Shown piece by piece: positions 44,360 to 54,488 of a stretch of 64,000 nucleotides of DNA (position 1 is its first letter; each line of letters opens with the position of its first letter). The position numbers were made by a program, and so were the translations under genes. Origin of the DNA: Bradyrhizobium sp. 200. Lineage in GTDB: Bacteria > Pseudomonadota > Alphaproteobacteria > Rhizobiales > Xanthobacteraceae. The stretch lies in the NCBI RefSeq assembly GCF_023100945.1, contig NZ_CP064689.1:1966001-2030000 (forward strand), written 5' to 3'. Below the pieces are notes generated by a model. It had not been told where the DNA came from. It did not search any database and worked only from the letters and a program-made list of their open reading frames with translations.

Positions 44360-45892
44360 TCAATATGATTTTGACGCGCGCTGCAAGATCGTGGCCGCCG
44401 ACGAAGGTCTTGCCGATTCGAGAACGTTGCTAACGTCCTTTGCTCCTGCGACCGGGCGGCTGATGGGAGGAGGCGGCCCGCCATCCAAGGCTGGCAGGCT
44501 AATGGCCGCCTGTAGCCCCTTCGGCTTGTTGGTCAAGACGATATCGCCGCCGTGGTGGCGGACGATGGTTCGGGCAATGGAAAGGCCGAGACCTACACCT
44601 CCTGTTTCGCGGTTTCGCGAATTCTCAATCCGGAAAAACGGCGTAAAAACCTGCTCTTTGGAACTGTCTGGAATACCGGGGCCGTCGTCCGAGACGATGA
44701 TCTCGACACTATCCGCTTGCCTTTCCACGCTGACGCGCGCTCGCTCGCCATACCGGATAGCATTTTCGACGAGGTTGCGGCACGCGCGGCGCAGCGCGTC
44801 TGGTCGGCAGCTATAGCTGATCTTCTGCCCCTCGGAAAAGGAGATGTCATAACCGAGTTCAGCGAGATCATCGCAGAGACTTTCCACGAGAGCCGAGAGG
44901 TTCACGGTCCGCGTGCTTTCTGCGGTTGCGTCTTCGCGAGCGAATGCGAGAGTCGCCTCCGTCATCGTCTGGATCTCGGCAATTGTGGAGAGCATTTTCT
45001 CGCGGACGTCCTCGTCGGGTACGAATTCCGCACGCAAACGGAGCGAGGTTAGAGGTGTGCGCAGATCATGGCCGATGGCGGCCAGCATTCTGGTGCGGTC
45101 GTCGACGAAACGGTGCAGGCGCTCTTGCATGCGATTGAATGCCTCGGCGGTACGCCGGATATCGTCGGGGCCGGTTTCCGGCAGCGGTACGATCTCCTGA
45201 CCACGGCCGAAGGCTTCGGCCGCTACCGCTAAGCGGCGCAATGGTTGCGCGATGCCGCGCGCGGCGAATACGGCAATGATCGACAACGACAACGCGGAGA
45301 GGCCGAGTGCCAAGGTGGATTTGGAGGTCCAGAAGTCGTCTTGCGCGGGTTTGGCAAATGCAGTGTTCAGCCATGCGCCGTTCGCCAATCGAACGGCCAA
45401 TCCCATGCCGGTGGCGTCATCGAGATAAAGAAATTTCGCTGGTCGAGACAGCGGCCAAGCTTCCGGCTTTAAATCGATCCATTGCGAGGAGGCGGCGCTG
45501 CTGCTGGCATTATTTCGGGAGAAGTCCGGTCTCGCCTCAGCGGGCACGGTATGGCCGGGAAAGGACACGCGCGGCAATGGCTGAGCCAAACGCTCCCATG
45601 CTTCCTCTCGCCACGCGGAGGCATCCTTCAGACCGTTGGTCGATATCCAGTATCTCGCCGTACTAGTGTTACTGGCGTTAAGGATATCGGTTTGAAGCGC
45701 CGGAGGCGTTGCCTCCAACACCCGGGCGAGCGAGGCGCACCGGCTGAGTATCTCGCCCTTGGCGGCCTTCCGAATCACCTGCCCGTGCTCATCCCACGAA
45801 ATGAAGAACACGATTGCTTGTGACAGCACCAAAGATAGCAGCGTGAAACAGATGAAACGGGCCGCAAGACTACGCTTCCACAAGCTCATCAT
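44360..45892 (-). CDS. Sensor histidine kinase
   Basis: A 510-residue inner-membrane kinase. It has an N-terminal membrane segment (AARFICFTLLSLVLSQAIVF), a ~170-residue periplasmic sensor region, a second segment near ~195-215, a HAMP linker, the phospho-acceptor His in AAIGHDLRTPLTSLRL (~275) and the ATP-binding N, G1 and G2 boxes (RNLVENAIRYG, VSDDGPGIPDSS, GLGLSIARTIVRHHGG). It is translationally coupled to the response regulator upstream (ATGA overlap at 45889-45892). The signal is unknown. Confidence 0.95.
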   Translation of the reverse strand: MMSLWKRSLAARFICFTLLSLVLSQAIVFFISWDEHGQVIRKAAKGEILSRCASLARVLEATPPALQTDILNASNTSTARYWISTNGLKDASAWREEAWERLAQPLPRVSFPGHTVPAEARPDFSRNNASSSAASSQWIDLKPEAWPLSRPAKFLYLDDATGMGLAVRLANGAWLNTAFAKPAQDDFWTSKSTLALGLSALSLSIIAVFAARGIAQPLRRLAVAAEAFGRGQEIVPLPETGPDDIRRTAEAFNRMQERLHRFVDDRTRMLAAIGHDLRTPLTSLRLRAEFVPDEDVREKMLSTIAEIQTMTEATLAFAREDATAESTRTVNLSALVESLCDDLAELGYDISFSEGQKISYSCRPDALRRACRNLVENAIRYGERARVSVERQADSVEIIVSDDGPGIPDSSKEQVFTPFFRIENSRNRETGGVGLGLSIARTIVRHHGGDIVLTNKPKGLQAAISLPALDGGPPPPISRPVAGAKDVSNVLESARPSSAATILQRASKSY

Positions 45893-46608
45893 GGCTGCTC
45901 GACCTGGGCGGCGAGGCTGTATCCACCGCCCCAGTGAGTCTTGATCAATGCTGGTACTTTCGGGTCAGCCTCGATCTTCTTCCGCAAGCGGCTGACTTGA
46001 TTGTCAATGCTTCTATCGAATGGATCGGCATCCCGGCCGACCGTCAGGTCAAGGAGCTGATTGCGGCTGAGTACCAGGCCCGGATGATCGAGAAATGCGC
46101 ACAAGAGGCGGAACTCTGCCGTGCTGAGCGGCACTGCGACGCCGTCGTGTCCAACCAATTCGCGCCGGTTGACCTCGAAGGTCCAGCGATCGAAGCGCAC
46201 GACCTTGGTCGCGAGCCGGCCCTTTTGCGGCGGCAGGCTTTGGACTCGTCGAAGCACCGCTTTGATACGGGCGAGAAGTTCGCGGGGATTGAATGGCTTG
46301 CTCACATAGTCATCAGCACCTACTTCCAGGCCGACGATTCGATCGGTCTCCTCAGCCATCGCAGTGAGCAGGATAACGGGAAGGTCCGTGGTGCTGCGCA
46401 GATGGCGGCAGAGGGACAGTCCGTCCTCGCCCGGCATCATGACGTCAAGAACCACCAGGTCCAGAGCACTTCGTTCGAGCAAACGGCGGAGTGCAACAGC
46501 GCTCTCCGCAAGGCTGATGCGGTAGCCATGCTGCATCAGGTATTTGCCGACCAGATCGCGAATATCGCGATGATCATCCACTACGGCGATGTGAGGTGCC
46601 GAGTCCAT
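45889..46608 (-). CDS. OmpR-family response regulator
   Basis: A 239-residue regulator. The receiver domain has acidic residues in VVDDHRDIR, phospho-acceptor Asp in DLVVLDVMMPGEDGLSL and Lys in DDYVSKPFNPRELLARI. The C-terminal winged helix (about 135-235) includes LSTAEFRLLCAFLDHPGLVL and KTHWGGGYSLAAQV. It is the first gene of a two-gene operon with the kinase. Six TGTCGC-type motifs occur in the 500 bp intergenic region upstream and may be control sites. Confidence 0.95.
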   Translation of the reverse strand: MDSAPHIAVVDDHRDIRDLVGKYLMQHGYRISLAESAVALRRLLERSALDLVVLDVMMPGEDGLSLCRHLRSTTDLPVILLTAMAEETDRIVGLEVGADDYVSKPFNPRELLARIKAVLRRVQSLPPQKGRLATKVVRFDRWTFEVNRRELVGHDGVAVPLSTAEFRLLCAFLDHPGLVLSRNQLLDLTVGRDADPFDRSIDNQVSRLRKKIEADPKVPALIKTHWGGGYSLAAQVEQP

Positions 46609-46848
46609 CTAGTTTGCTCCGTCCCGGATCATACTGAAGTCCTGCACCCAACCCATCGGAAAAGTGTAACAGAATGTATCGGCCGGGTATGATCGACCGA
46701 AATCAAATGCTTGTGGCTAGCTTCGCTGACAGCGTCGCGGCATCGGATCGGGATCGCGGGATCCCGATGCCGATGCCGGCCGATCCGAGCGGGAACCGGC
46801 CTCATGTGCATGATTCCCCGATCTGGCTGAAACAATTTAGGCGCAAGC

Positions 46849-47078
46849 TGTCGCAGAACGTTGTCCCGATGAGGCATCTTTGTCGCAAATTGTCGCAGAC
46901 CCGTATGCCTGTTCAGACTTGATGCGACTTTAAGAAGCCGCATTGAGGGCAGGGTCACTGAAGAGCGGATGACAGGAGTGGCCATCACCGAGGCCGCATC
47001 TGTCGCGAACTATGCAATGCAGCATTCCTGAGACAGATCGCGACAATTCCCGGCAGCGGCCGGCAAAGTTCTGCGACA
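46849..47078. promoter_or_regulatory. Cluster of TGTCGCA-type motifs
   Basis: TGTCGCA or TGTCGCG occurs at 46849, 46881, 46891 and 47001 on the plus strand and at 47037-47044 and 47071-47078 on the minus strand. Two copies (46881 and 46891) are exactly ten bases apart. They lie between the response regulator gene and a small hypothetical ORF. The factor that would bind is unknown. Confidence 0.45.
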
Positions 47079-47122
47079 TCCGGACTTCATCGTGCGCACG
47101 CTCAACCAAGCAGGAGCGTTAC

Positions 47123-47428
47123 ATGTACGATGCGATGCACGTCGTTTCCCACCGGGCCGTTCCGGAAATCTCGAAAGGCTCATCGGCCGGGGGCGATGAA
47201 GACCACGCTACACCGAAGGGACTGCTTCTTCGCAGAGCCGCAGTGCGGATAAGTTGGCTGCTCGTTCTCATGTTGCGGAATGCCTCGGCCTCGGCCACAC
47301 CCGTTGATTTGATGTATGGTGGGGATCGCATGGCTGTTTCCCGCCTCGTGACGGAGGACGACTGTTTGACGTTCGAGCAGAATCCTAAGTTCGTGTGCAG
47401 AGTGCCCGTCTTTCCGAGCGTCCGGTAA
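47123..47428 (+). CDS. Possible small hypothetical protein
   Basis: A 101-residue frame whose ATG at 47123 follows CAGGAGCG at a good distance. It includes a short hydrophobic stretch (ISWLLVLMLRNASASATPVD) and the ending TFEQNPKFVCRVPVFPSVR. I recognise no family, and its 3' end overlaps a dispersed degenerate repeat. It may be a real short gene or a remnant. Confidence 0.35.
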   Translation: MYDAMHVVSHRAVPEISKGSSAGGDEDHATPKGLLLRRAAVRISWLLVLMLRNASASATPVDLMYGGDRMAVSRLVTEDDCLTFEQNPKFVCRVPVFPSVR

Positions 47429-47496
47429 AGCCGACTGATGGCCGCTTCCGGCGCAAGGCGAACATTCCAACATCGGTTGCGTTTTGTGCGGGGGTG

Positions 47497-47979
47497 CTAC
47501 GAGATCGCAATGATCTCAAGTTCCTGACCGGATGTGCCGACGACATCCCCAACAGCTTTGCCCATCAGAAGTCTCGCCACTGGCGATACGAACGAAATTG
47601 AGCCGGCCTTGGGGTCTGCTTCGTCCTCTCCCACGATGGAATATTTCTGTACGCGCCCATCGTCGCGCCTGAAGGTCACCGTGCTGCCAAAGGCAACGGT
47701 GTCGGCTGACGCAGGCTTGGCGATGACTTGAGCCGTCCGGACTCTCGCCGCGAAGTAGCGCGCATCGCGCAAGGGGATGGCTGCTTGCCGCCGCCGTTCA
47801 TTGACGTCTTCGATCTTCTGCGCCGTCTCGTACGCCTCGCGGGCCTGGTGGAGCTGAAATTCCAGGGCCTTTAATCCTGCTTCCGTAACAAGGTTCGGAT
47901 GGGGTGAAACCGGGCGGTCGGGCAGCAGGGTTTCCGACGCAGTTTCGGCACTGTCTTCCTTGGTGAAGGCAACGCTCAA
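47497..47979 (-). CDS. GreA/GreB-like transcription elongation factor
   Basis: A 160-residue protein. The C-terminal part (FGSTVTFRRDDGRVQKYSIV, GSISFVSPVARLLMGKAVGD) matches the Gre C-terminal domain that docks on RNA polymerase. The N-terminal part has coiled-coil helices (LKALEFQLHQAREAYETAQK) without obvious similarity to canonical GreA. The likely start is TTG at 47979, because AGGAG lies a good distance upstream; the in-frame extension to 48060 has no such site. It belongs to the divergent Gre-like proteins of Rhizobiales rather than housekeeping GreA. Confidence 0.8.
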   Translation of the reverse strand: MSVAFTKEDSAETASETLLPDRPVSPHPNLVTEAGLKALEFQLHQAREAYETAQKIEDVNERRRQAAIPLRDARYFAARVRTAQVIAKPASADTVAFGSTVTFRRDDGRVQKYSIVGEDEADPKAGSISFVSPVARLLMGKAVGDVVGTSGQELEIIAIS

Positions 47980-48149
47980 TCTCGAACTCCTCTCTAAGCG
48001 AGATATGCAAAAAGCGGTCGGCGACAGCAGCGCAGACTCGTCAAAGGACCTGTAGCGCAACGCTCAGCGACGTCTGCGAATCATATACCGGGGAGCGAGA
48101 CGATGCGTGGTATTTTCTGAGGGGGCGCCCGGCTGTCGCATCATGGAGC

Positions 48150-49649
48150 CTAACCGCCGCAGCCTTGCTCCGCCGGCAGTTCCTCGGCATTGGGGTCGCC
48201 TGGTGCCGTCGCCCAGGCCAGTTCGACGAGCGTCACGATCCGCCGACCGGCACCGTCAAGCTGGCAAACGATCAGGCCCTGCTCCTCGATGTAGGTCAAA
48301 AGACGCCGTGCACGGCGCAACGAATGTGAGCCATAGGCGCGGGCGATCGCTGCATCGCCCGGGCAGGGCCAGCCTTCCTTCGCGGCGCGGGCGATCATCA
48401 TGAAGACGCCCTGCATATCCTCCGGCAGAAGTGAGGCGCGGACCGAGACGTCCTGCCACCCGTCATCCTCTGCCATATCGGAGCCGAGCCCGGCGCGGGC
48501 GCGCGTCAGCATGCGGCGGAAGTCACCCAGGTTCGGCACGGCCGAACCGAGGCCCTCTATTCGGCAGCGGACCACGAACTCCTGATAGAGGACGCCGATG
48601 GCGCGGAATCCCGCGTCGGGTTCCGCCATCACGGCGCGCAGAATACGGTCCACCCGCTCACGCCGTTCCGCCAGTTCCTCAGCGCTGAGCGGCTGCTCCA
48701 CCGCTTCGGGACGGATCTCCTGCGCCGCTGACTTCGCCGCCATGAGCTGGCTGAGAAGGTCTGGCGGCGAGCGGCGCTGGGGCCGATTATTCTCGGGCGG
48801 CGGCGCTGCCAGGATGATGGCGCGTGCGTCCGGTGTCGCTTCCGGCAGCGGCATCAGGCGCGGGGTCGCGTTGCGCGGCGTGGTCTCCGTAGGACCAATG
48901 CGCAGCCCCAGCGGACGGCGGGAGAGGGCCGGTCCCAGCGCCATGAATTGCCCGCGCTCCAGATCCCGGAAGGCCTCGGCCTGTCGCCGCTCCATGCCGA
49001 GAAGGTCGGCGGCGCGCGCCATGTCGATATCCAGAAAGGTTCGGCCCATGAGGAAATTGGACGCCTCGGCCGCGACGTTCTTGGCGAGCTTTGCCAGTCG
49101 CTGGGTGGCGATGATCCCCGCAAGCCCGCGTTTGCGGCCGCGGCACATCAGGTTCGTCATGGCGCCGAGCGAGAGTTTGCGCGCCTCGTCCGAAACCTCG
49201 CCGGCGACTGCCGGCGCGAAGAGCTGCGCCTCGTCCACCACCACCAGCATCGGGTACCAGTGGTCGCGGGCGACCTCGAACAGCCCGCCGAGAAAGGCGG
49301 CGGCGCGCCGCATCTGGTTCTCGGCGTCGAGCCCCTCGAGATTGAGCACCGTGGAGACGCGATGAATGCGCGCCCGCTCGCCGGCGACCTGCAGGCCTCG
49401 CTCGGTATGGTCCTCGGCATCGATCAGGAGGTGGCCGAAACGCTCGGCAAGCGCCACGAAGTCGCCTTCGGGGTCGATGATGGTCTGCTGCACCCAGGGG
49501 GCACTCTGTTCCAGCAGCCGGCGCAGCAGATGGGATTTGCCGGAGCCGGAATTGCCCTGCACCAGCAGGCGAGTCGCAAGCAGTTCCTCAAGGTCCAGTG
49601 TCGCCGGAACGCCTGCCGTCGTGTGCCCCATCTCGATCGCAACGGTCAT
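48150..49649 (-). CDS. HerA/DUF87-type ATP-binding protein
   Basis: A 499-residue ATPase. Walker A is VQGNSGSGKSHLLRRLLEQ (~30-48); PMLVVVDEAQLFAPAVAGEV (~150) is the Walker B with DE; GLAGIIATQRLAKLAKNVAA resembles the arginine/sensor region of HerA-FtsK ATPases. The C-terminal ~180 residues show winged-helix-like segments. Such proteins pump or translocate DNA, often with a nuclease partner, but no nuclease gene is adjacent here. The ATG at 49649 is chosen because the extension to 49787 lacks a motif or start signal. Confidence 0.85.
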   Translation of the reverse strand: MTVAIEMGHTTAGVPATLDLEELLATRLLVQGNSGSGKSHLLRRLLEQSAPWVQQTIIDPEGDFVALAERFGHLLIDAEDHTERGLQVAGERARIHRVSTVLNLEGLDAENQMRRAAAFLGGLFEVARDHWYPMLVVVDEAQLFAPAVAGEVSDEARKLSLGAMTNLMCRGRKRGLAGIIATQRLAKLAKNVAAEASNFLMGRTFLDIDMARAADLLGMERRQAEAFRDLERGQFMALGPALSRRPLGLRIGPTETTPRNATPRLMPLPEATPDARAIILAAPPPENNRPQRRSPPDLLSQLMAAKSAAQEIRPEAVEQPLSAEELAERRERVDRILRAVMAEPDAGFRAIGVLYQEFVVRCRIEGLGSAVPNLGDFRRMLTRARAGLGSDMAEDDGWQDVSVRASLLPEDMQGVFMMIARAAKEGWPCPGDAAIARAYGSHSLRRARRLLTYIEEQGLIVCQLDGAGRRIVTLVELAWATAPGDPNAEELPAEQGCGG

Positions 49650-49869
49650 GTCTCGACTCAAACTCTCCTTGGCGGAGGCGGGCTTAACAACCTGATCGCA
49701 GCCCGTCGAGCGCCCACGGCCGGCTACCTCCGTGTTCTCCACGGCTGGTCGAATGCCATCGGCCCGGATGGATGCCGGCCTTGGCACACTTCACGCACCA
49801 AGTCCGTCTGGATCCTATTCCCTGGCCTACACTGGAGTGGCTCGCGAAGGCGACCTCTGTTAGTCGGTG

Positions 49870-50712
49870 CTAACCCTTCGTCGGTGACCAGCCATAGGCC
49901 TTGGCGCAGGCACCGCCCATGAGCATGGCCCGCTCGGTGTCGCTCAGGTGGCCAGCCTTACGGAACGGCTCGACGGCCTGCTCGTAGTTGACGACTGCGA
50001 ACGCACGCGTCCAATCTGTGCCCCACAGGCAGCGATCGAAGCCCCAGGCATCGAATACGCGGGCCAGCGGATCCCAAATGTCCGGGAAGGGATACGGCTC
50101 CCGCGAAAGCGTGCAGGCGCCGCTGACCTTGATCACGGCGTTTGGGCGTTTGGCGAGTTCCAGCACCTTCGGGAGGTCGGTCCAGGGCTCCGGCGGCGCA
50201 GGCGGCACGCGTGGCTGCAGGATGCCCAGATGGTCGATGATGAATCGCGTGTCGGGATGGCGGTCGATGAGCGCCGTGCCCGCGTCCAGATTGTCCCAGC
50301 ACAGGATGTTGAGTGGAAAGTCGTAACGCACGGCCGCGCGCGCAATCCGGTCGAGGCCGGGATCATCAGTCGCGCGCTTCTCCTCCTTCCTCAGCACGAT
50401 GCGGATTCCGACCGCGCCCGGCATCTTCTTCCAGTCCGCCACGACATCGGCCACATCGGGATCATCAGGGTCGACCGGCTTGATGATGGCGAGCCGGCCG
50501 GGATGGGCCCGCTGCACTTCGACGGCGTAGCTGGCGTCGTAGCGGTACAAGGAAAAGGCGGATATGAAGATCGCACCATCGACGCCGACTTTGTCCATCG
50601 CCGCCACCATCTCGTCACCCGTGACGTGATCCGGCCAGTTCGGCACGCTGTGCCAAGGTCGCTTCGGCGTGTTCGCCTCATAGGCGTGGACCTGGGAATC
50701 GATAATCGTCAT
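49870..50712 (-). CDS. Amidohydrolase-family metal enzyme
   Basis: A 280-residue TIM-barrel amidohydrolase (PF04909-type). It starts MTIIDSQVHAYEANTPKRPW, where the usual HxH is reduced to QVHAYE; the second His is in RFIIDHLGILQP, and CLWGTDWTRAF supplies the metal/catalytic Asp. It resembles the 2-pyrone-4,6-dicarboxylate lactonase/ACMSD-like group. The substrate is unknown. It is convergent with nothing nearby and stands alone. Confidence 0.85.
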   Translation of the reverse strand: MTIIDSQVHAYEANTPKRPWHSVPNWPDHVTGDEMVAAMDKVGVDGAIFISAFSLYRYDASYAVEVQRAHPGRLAIIKPVDPDDPDVADVVADWKKMPGAVGIRIVLRKEEKRATDDPGLDRIARAAVRYDFPLNILCWDNLDAGTALIDRHPDTRFIIDHLGILQPRVPPAPPEPWTDLPKVLELAKRPNAVIKVSGACTLSREPYPFPDIWDPLARVFDAWGFDRCLWGTDWTRAFAVVNYEQAVEPFRKAGHLSDTERAMLMGGACAKAYGWSPTKG

Positions 50713-50814
50713 CGGAGCTGTCCCTTGTGCTGTGCGATTTTGGACACGGCAGCAGGCTCGTGTCCAGAAGGCAAAGGCGCCGCGCGCTGGCAGGCGGCGC
50801 CACGATCAGGTCGA

Positions 50815-51153
50815 TCAAGCCACGACCTCAATCGCCTTGCCGTTGACGCGGGTCTCGCCCTTCAAATTGTCGACCGTCACGTATGTGTCGTACCAGGTGA
50901 GGCGAGGCCGGACCCCAAAGCGCTCGGTCAAGTCAGCGATGCGCTCCTCCGTAAACCATGCTTGCGCCGATTCACGGCTGTCCCAGAGATAAACGCCGCC
51001 GGTGCCGTTTTCACCATTCAGGTAGTCCTTTCGGATCAATCCTCTCTTGGCGAGGCCACGATAGGTCGGCGCGGTCGAAGTGCCTCCTTTCACCGCCAGC
51101 TCCTCGGAACGCTCAGGCAAATCGAACTGAACGACAACGATGCAATTGGGCAT
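50815..51153 (-). CDS. YdhR-like monooxygenase-fold protein
   Basis: A 112-residue protein matching the YdhR-type putative monooxygenase family (ferredoxin-like dimer): CIVVVQFDLP, GLAKRGLIRKDYLNGENGTG, GGVYLWDSRESAQAWFTEER and LTERFGVRPRLTWYDTYVTV. Activity of this family is poorly defined. It lies about 100 bp from the amidohydrolase gene on the same strand, so the two may act in one pathway. Confidence 0.85.
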   Translation of the reverse strand: MPNCIVVVQFDLPERSEELAVKGGTSTAPTYRGLAKRGLIRKDYLNGENGTGGVYLWDSRESAQAWFTEERIADLTERFGVRPRLTWYDTYVTVDNLKGETRVNGKAIEVVA

Positions 51154-51347
51154 GGATGGTTCCTTCCGTTAAGTCGGCAACGATATCATGCGTCAAATTC
51201 GGGTATACGGTCAAAGGCTGACCTCGCGGCGATGATCGATTCTGGTGCGAAGCGGGTTGTTTCGCTAGCGAATTGGAAGCCGTTGCCTTGGACTGTGCAT
51301 TCAGATTTGAATCGCCTTCCAACAGCCGGCCGTCTATGGTGTTGTTT

Positions 51348-51703
51348 ATGCCGCGCTTCGTGTTTCTGTCGATTGCTACCATCCTATCGCTGCTGCTGAT
51401 CGTCGCGCCGGCTGTGTCGGCTCAGAAACGGCCGGCGCCACGCTGGCACGGCTATGGCTTCCTGCCGGGCTATCGTCAGCCACCGAATAACAGCCTTCCA
51501 GCTTCCGCCCAGCGAGCTGCGGTTTCGCGCATGGCGCGTCACAACCGGCGCCCTTGGTATATCGATCCAGTCCCAAGTTATTACGGATATGATGGCGACT
51601 GGCACTATTTCGGCCGGCCTGGCTTTTACGGCGGCCGCTACAATGGTGGCAGCTTCGGCCCTTGCTGGACGCGGACGCCGATCGGGCCAATCTGGAATTG
51701 CGG

Positions 51704-51707
<4 letters not shown>
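51348..51707 (+). CDS. Small secreted hypothetical protein
   Basis: A 119-residue protein with a clear signal peptide (MPRFVFLSIATILSLLLIVA, cut near VSAQK) and a mature part rich in Tyr, Gly, Pro and Trp (WHYFGRPGFYGGRYNGGSFG, ending TPIGPIWNCG). A periplasmic or surface location is likely; the family is unknown. The stop overlaps the end of the convergent ABC-F gene by four bases. Starts at 51273 or 51336 are possible but would put extra residues before the signal peptide. Confidence 0.65.
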
Positions 51708-53230
<1,523 letters not shown>

Positions 53231-53405
53231 GATCGTTCTCTGGTCTGGCCGGCCGATCACGACATCCGGGGCGCGCAGCCAGCGTCGGATGTCGGTGTCA
53301 AAGCGCGGCGGTGGATGAAAGTGCAGGCGCAAACGCTTAAAAGCGTGCGACGCCGCACAGCCACGAAGGGCAGACCAGGAACAGGTTTTTGTAGGGAGCC
53401 TCTGG

Positions 53406-53477
53406 TCAGCCCTGCAAACGCATTTGCAGGGCGTTGACCGGGCCACGCTGGCGATAATGCCCGAAGAATCTCATCAT
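53406..53477 (-). CDS. 23-aa leader ORF upstream of the second ABC-F gene
   Basis: On the minus strand ATGATG starts at 53477, seven bases after a perfect AGGAGGG (53491-53485), the best ribosome binding site near this gene. The ORF encodes 23 residues (begins MMRFFGHYRQRGP, ends MRLQG) and stops at 53406. Its last codons form a perfect hairpin, CCCTGCAAA/TTTGCAGGG. A further GACCAG/CTGGTC pairing lies just downstream. The ABC-F start itself has only a weak site. A ribosome-mediated attenuation role, known for some ABC-F resistance genes, is inferred. Confidence 0.6.
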   Translation of the reverse strand: MMRFFGHYRQRGPVNALQMRLQG

Positions 53478-53660
53478 CGCGCGGCCCTCCTTTCTCGGTT
53501 GAGTGCGACAAAAATAACCCGCCTCGCAAGGGAGAGCAAGCCAGAGTCTCGGTCGGCTCAGTCTGAAAGCTCCGAGGTGGCCAACGACCGCGTTGCAGCG
53601 CCGCGTTGAACTTATCCCTCTTAACCGCTAAGGCATCCGTCCAAATCCTGGGGAGAAAAC

Positions 53661-54488
53661 ATGGCGGATACCGCACAGCCGACAGCGGTCGCGCTTGACG
53701 ACGCGACGGTGGCATTTCGCGTGGCTGGGGATCGCGTCTACACCGCCGTGGAGCGGGCCAACCTGTCCGTCGCCCATGGCGAGTTCGTTGCCATTGTGGG
53801 CCCGACCGGATGCGGGAAGTCGACGCTGCTCAATGTCGCGGCCGGCCTCCTGAAGCCCGCAGCCGGATCGGTGAAGATTTTCGACCAGCCGCTGACGGGG
53901 TTGAACCGGGATGCCGGCTATCTGTTTCAGGCCGATGCGCTGTTTCCCTGGAAGACCGCGATCGACAATGTCGCCATTGGGCTCGATATCAAGGGCGCGC
54001 CGCGCGAACAGGCGCTGCAGCGGGCGCAGGGCTGGCTCACCTCCGTCGGCCTCGGTGCGTTTGCCAATCGTTATCCGCATATGCTGTCGGGCGGGCAGCG
54101 CAAGCGCGTCGGCCTCGCGCAGGTATTGATCCGCGATCCCAAGATATTGCTGATGGACGAGCCGTTCGGCCCGCTCGACGCGCAGACCCGGCAGATCATG
54201 GGCAATCTCTTGCTGGAGCTGTGGAACGCCGACCGCAAGGCGGTGCTGTTCGTCACCCACGATCTGGAGGAAGCGATCGCGCTCGCCGACCGGGTCGTGA
54301 TCATGTCGGCAGGTCCCTCGGCGCGCATCATCGGTGACTGGCGCGTGCCGCTGCCGCGGCCGCGCGACATCTCGGAAGTGCGGATGGAAAAGCAATTCCA
54401 CGAACTGCATCGCGAAATCTGGAGCGTGCTGAAGGACGAAGTGATGAAGGGTTATGCGCAGTCGACGCAAGCGGCGGAGGCGGTCTGA
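53661..54488 (+). CDS. Nitrate/sulfonate/taurine-type ABC transporter ATPase
   Basis: A 275-residue ATPase of the SsuB/TauB/NrtD group. It has Walker [15 protein letters not shown] (~50), signature LSGGQRKRVGLAQVLI (~145), Walker B ILLMDEPFGPLDAQT and the His loop VLFVTHDLEEAIALAD. It starts after GGGGAGAAAAC. The last base of its stop is shared with the permease start at 54488. No binding protein is adjacent; the SBP gene at 60144 is the nearest candidate. Confidence 0.95.
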   Translation: MADTAQPTAVALDDATVAFRVAGDRVYTAVERANLSVAHGEFVAIVGPTGCGKSTLLNVAAGLLKPAAGSVKIFDQPLTGLNRDAGYLFQADALFPWKTAIDNVAIGLDIKGAPREQALQRAQGWLTSVGLGAFANRYPHMLSGGQRKRVGLAQVLIRDPKILLMDEPFGPLDAQTRQIMGNLLLELWNADRKAVLFVTHDLEEAIALADRVVIMSAGPSARIIGDWRVPLPRPRDISEVRMEKQFHELHREIWSVLKDEVMKGYAQSTQAAEAV

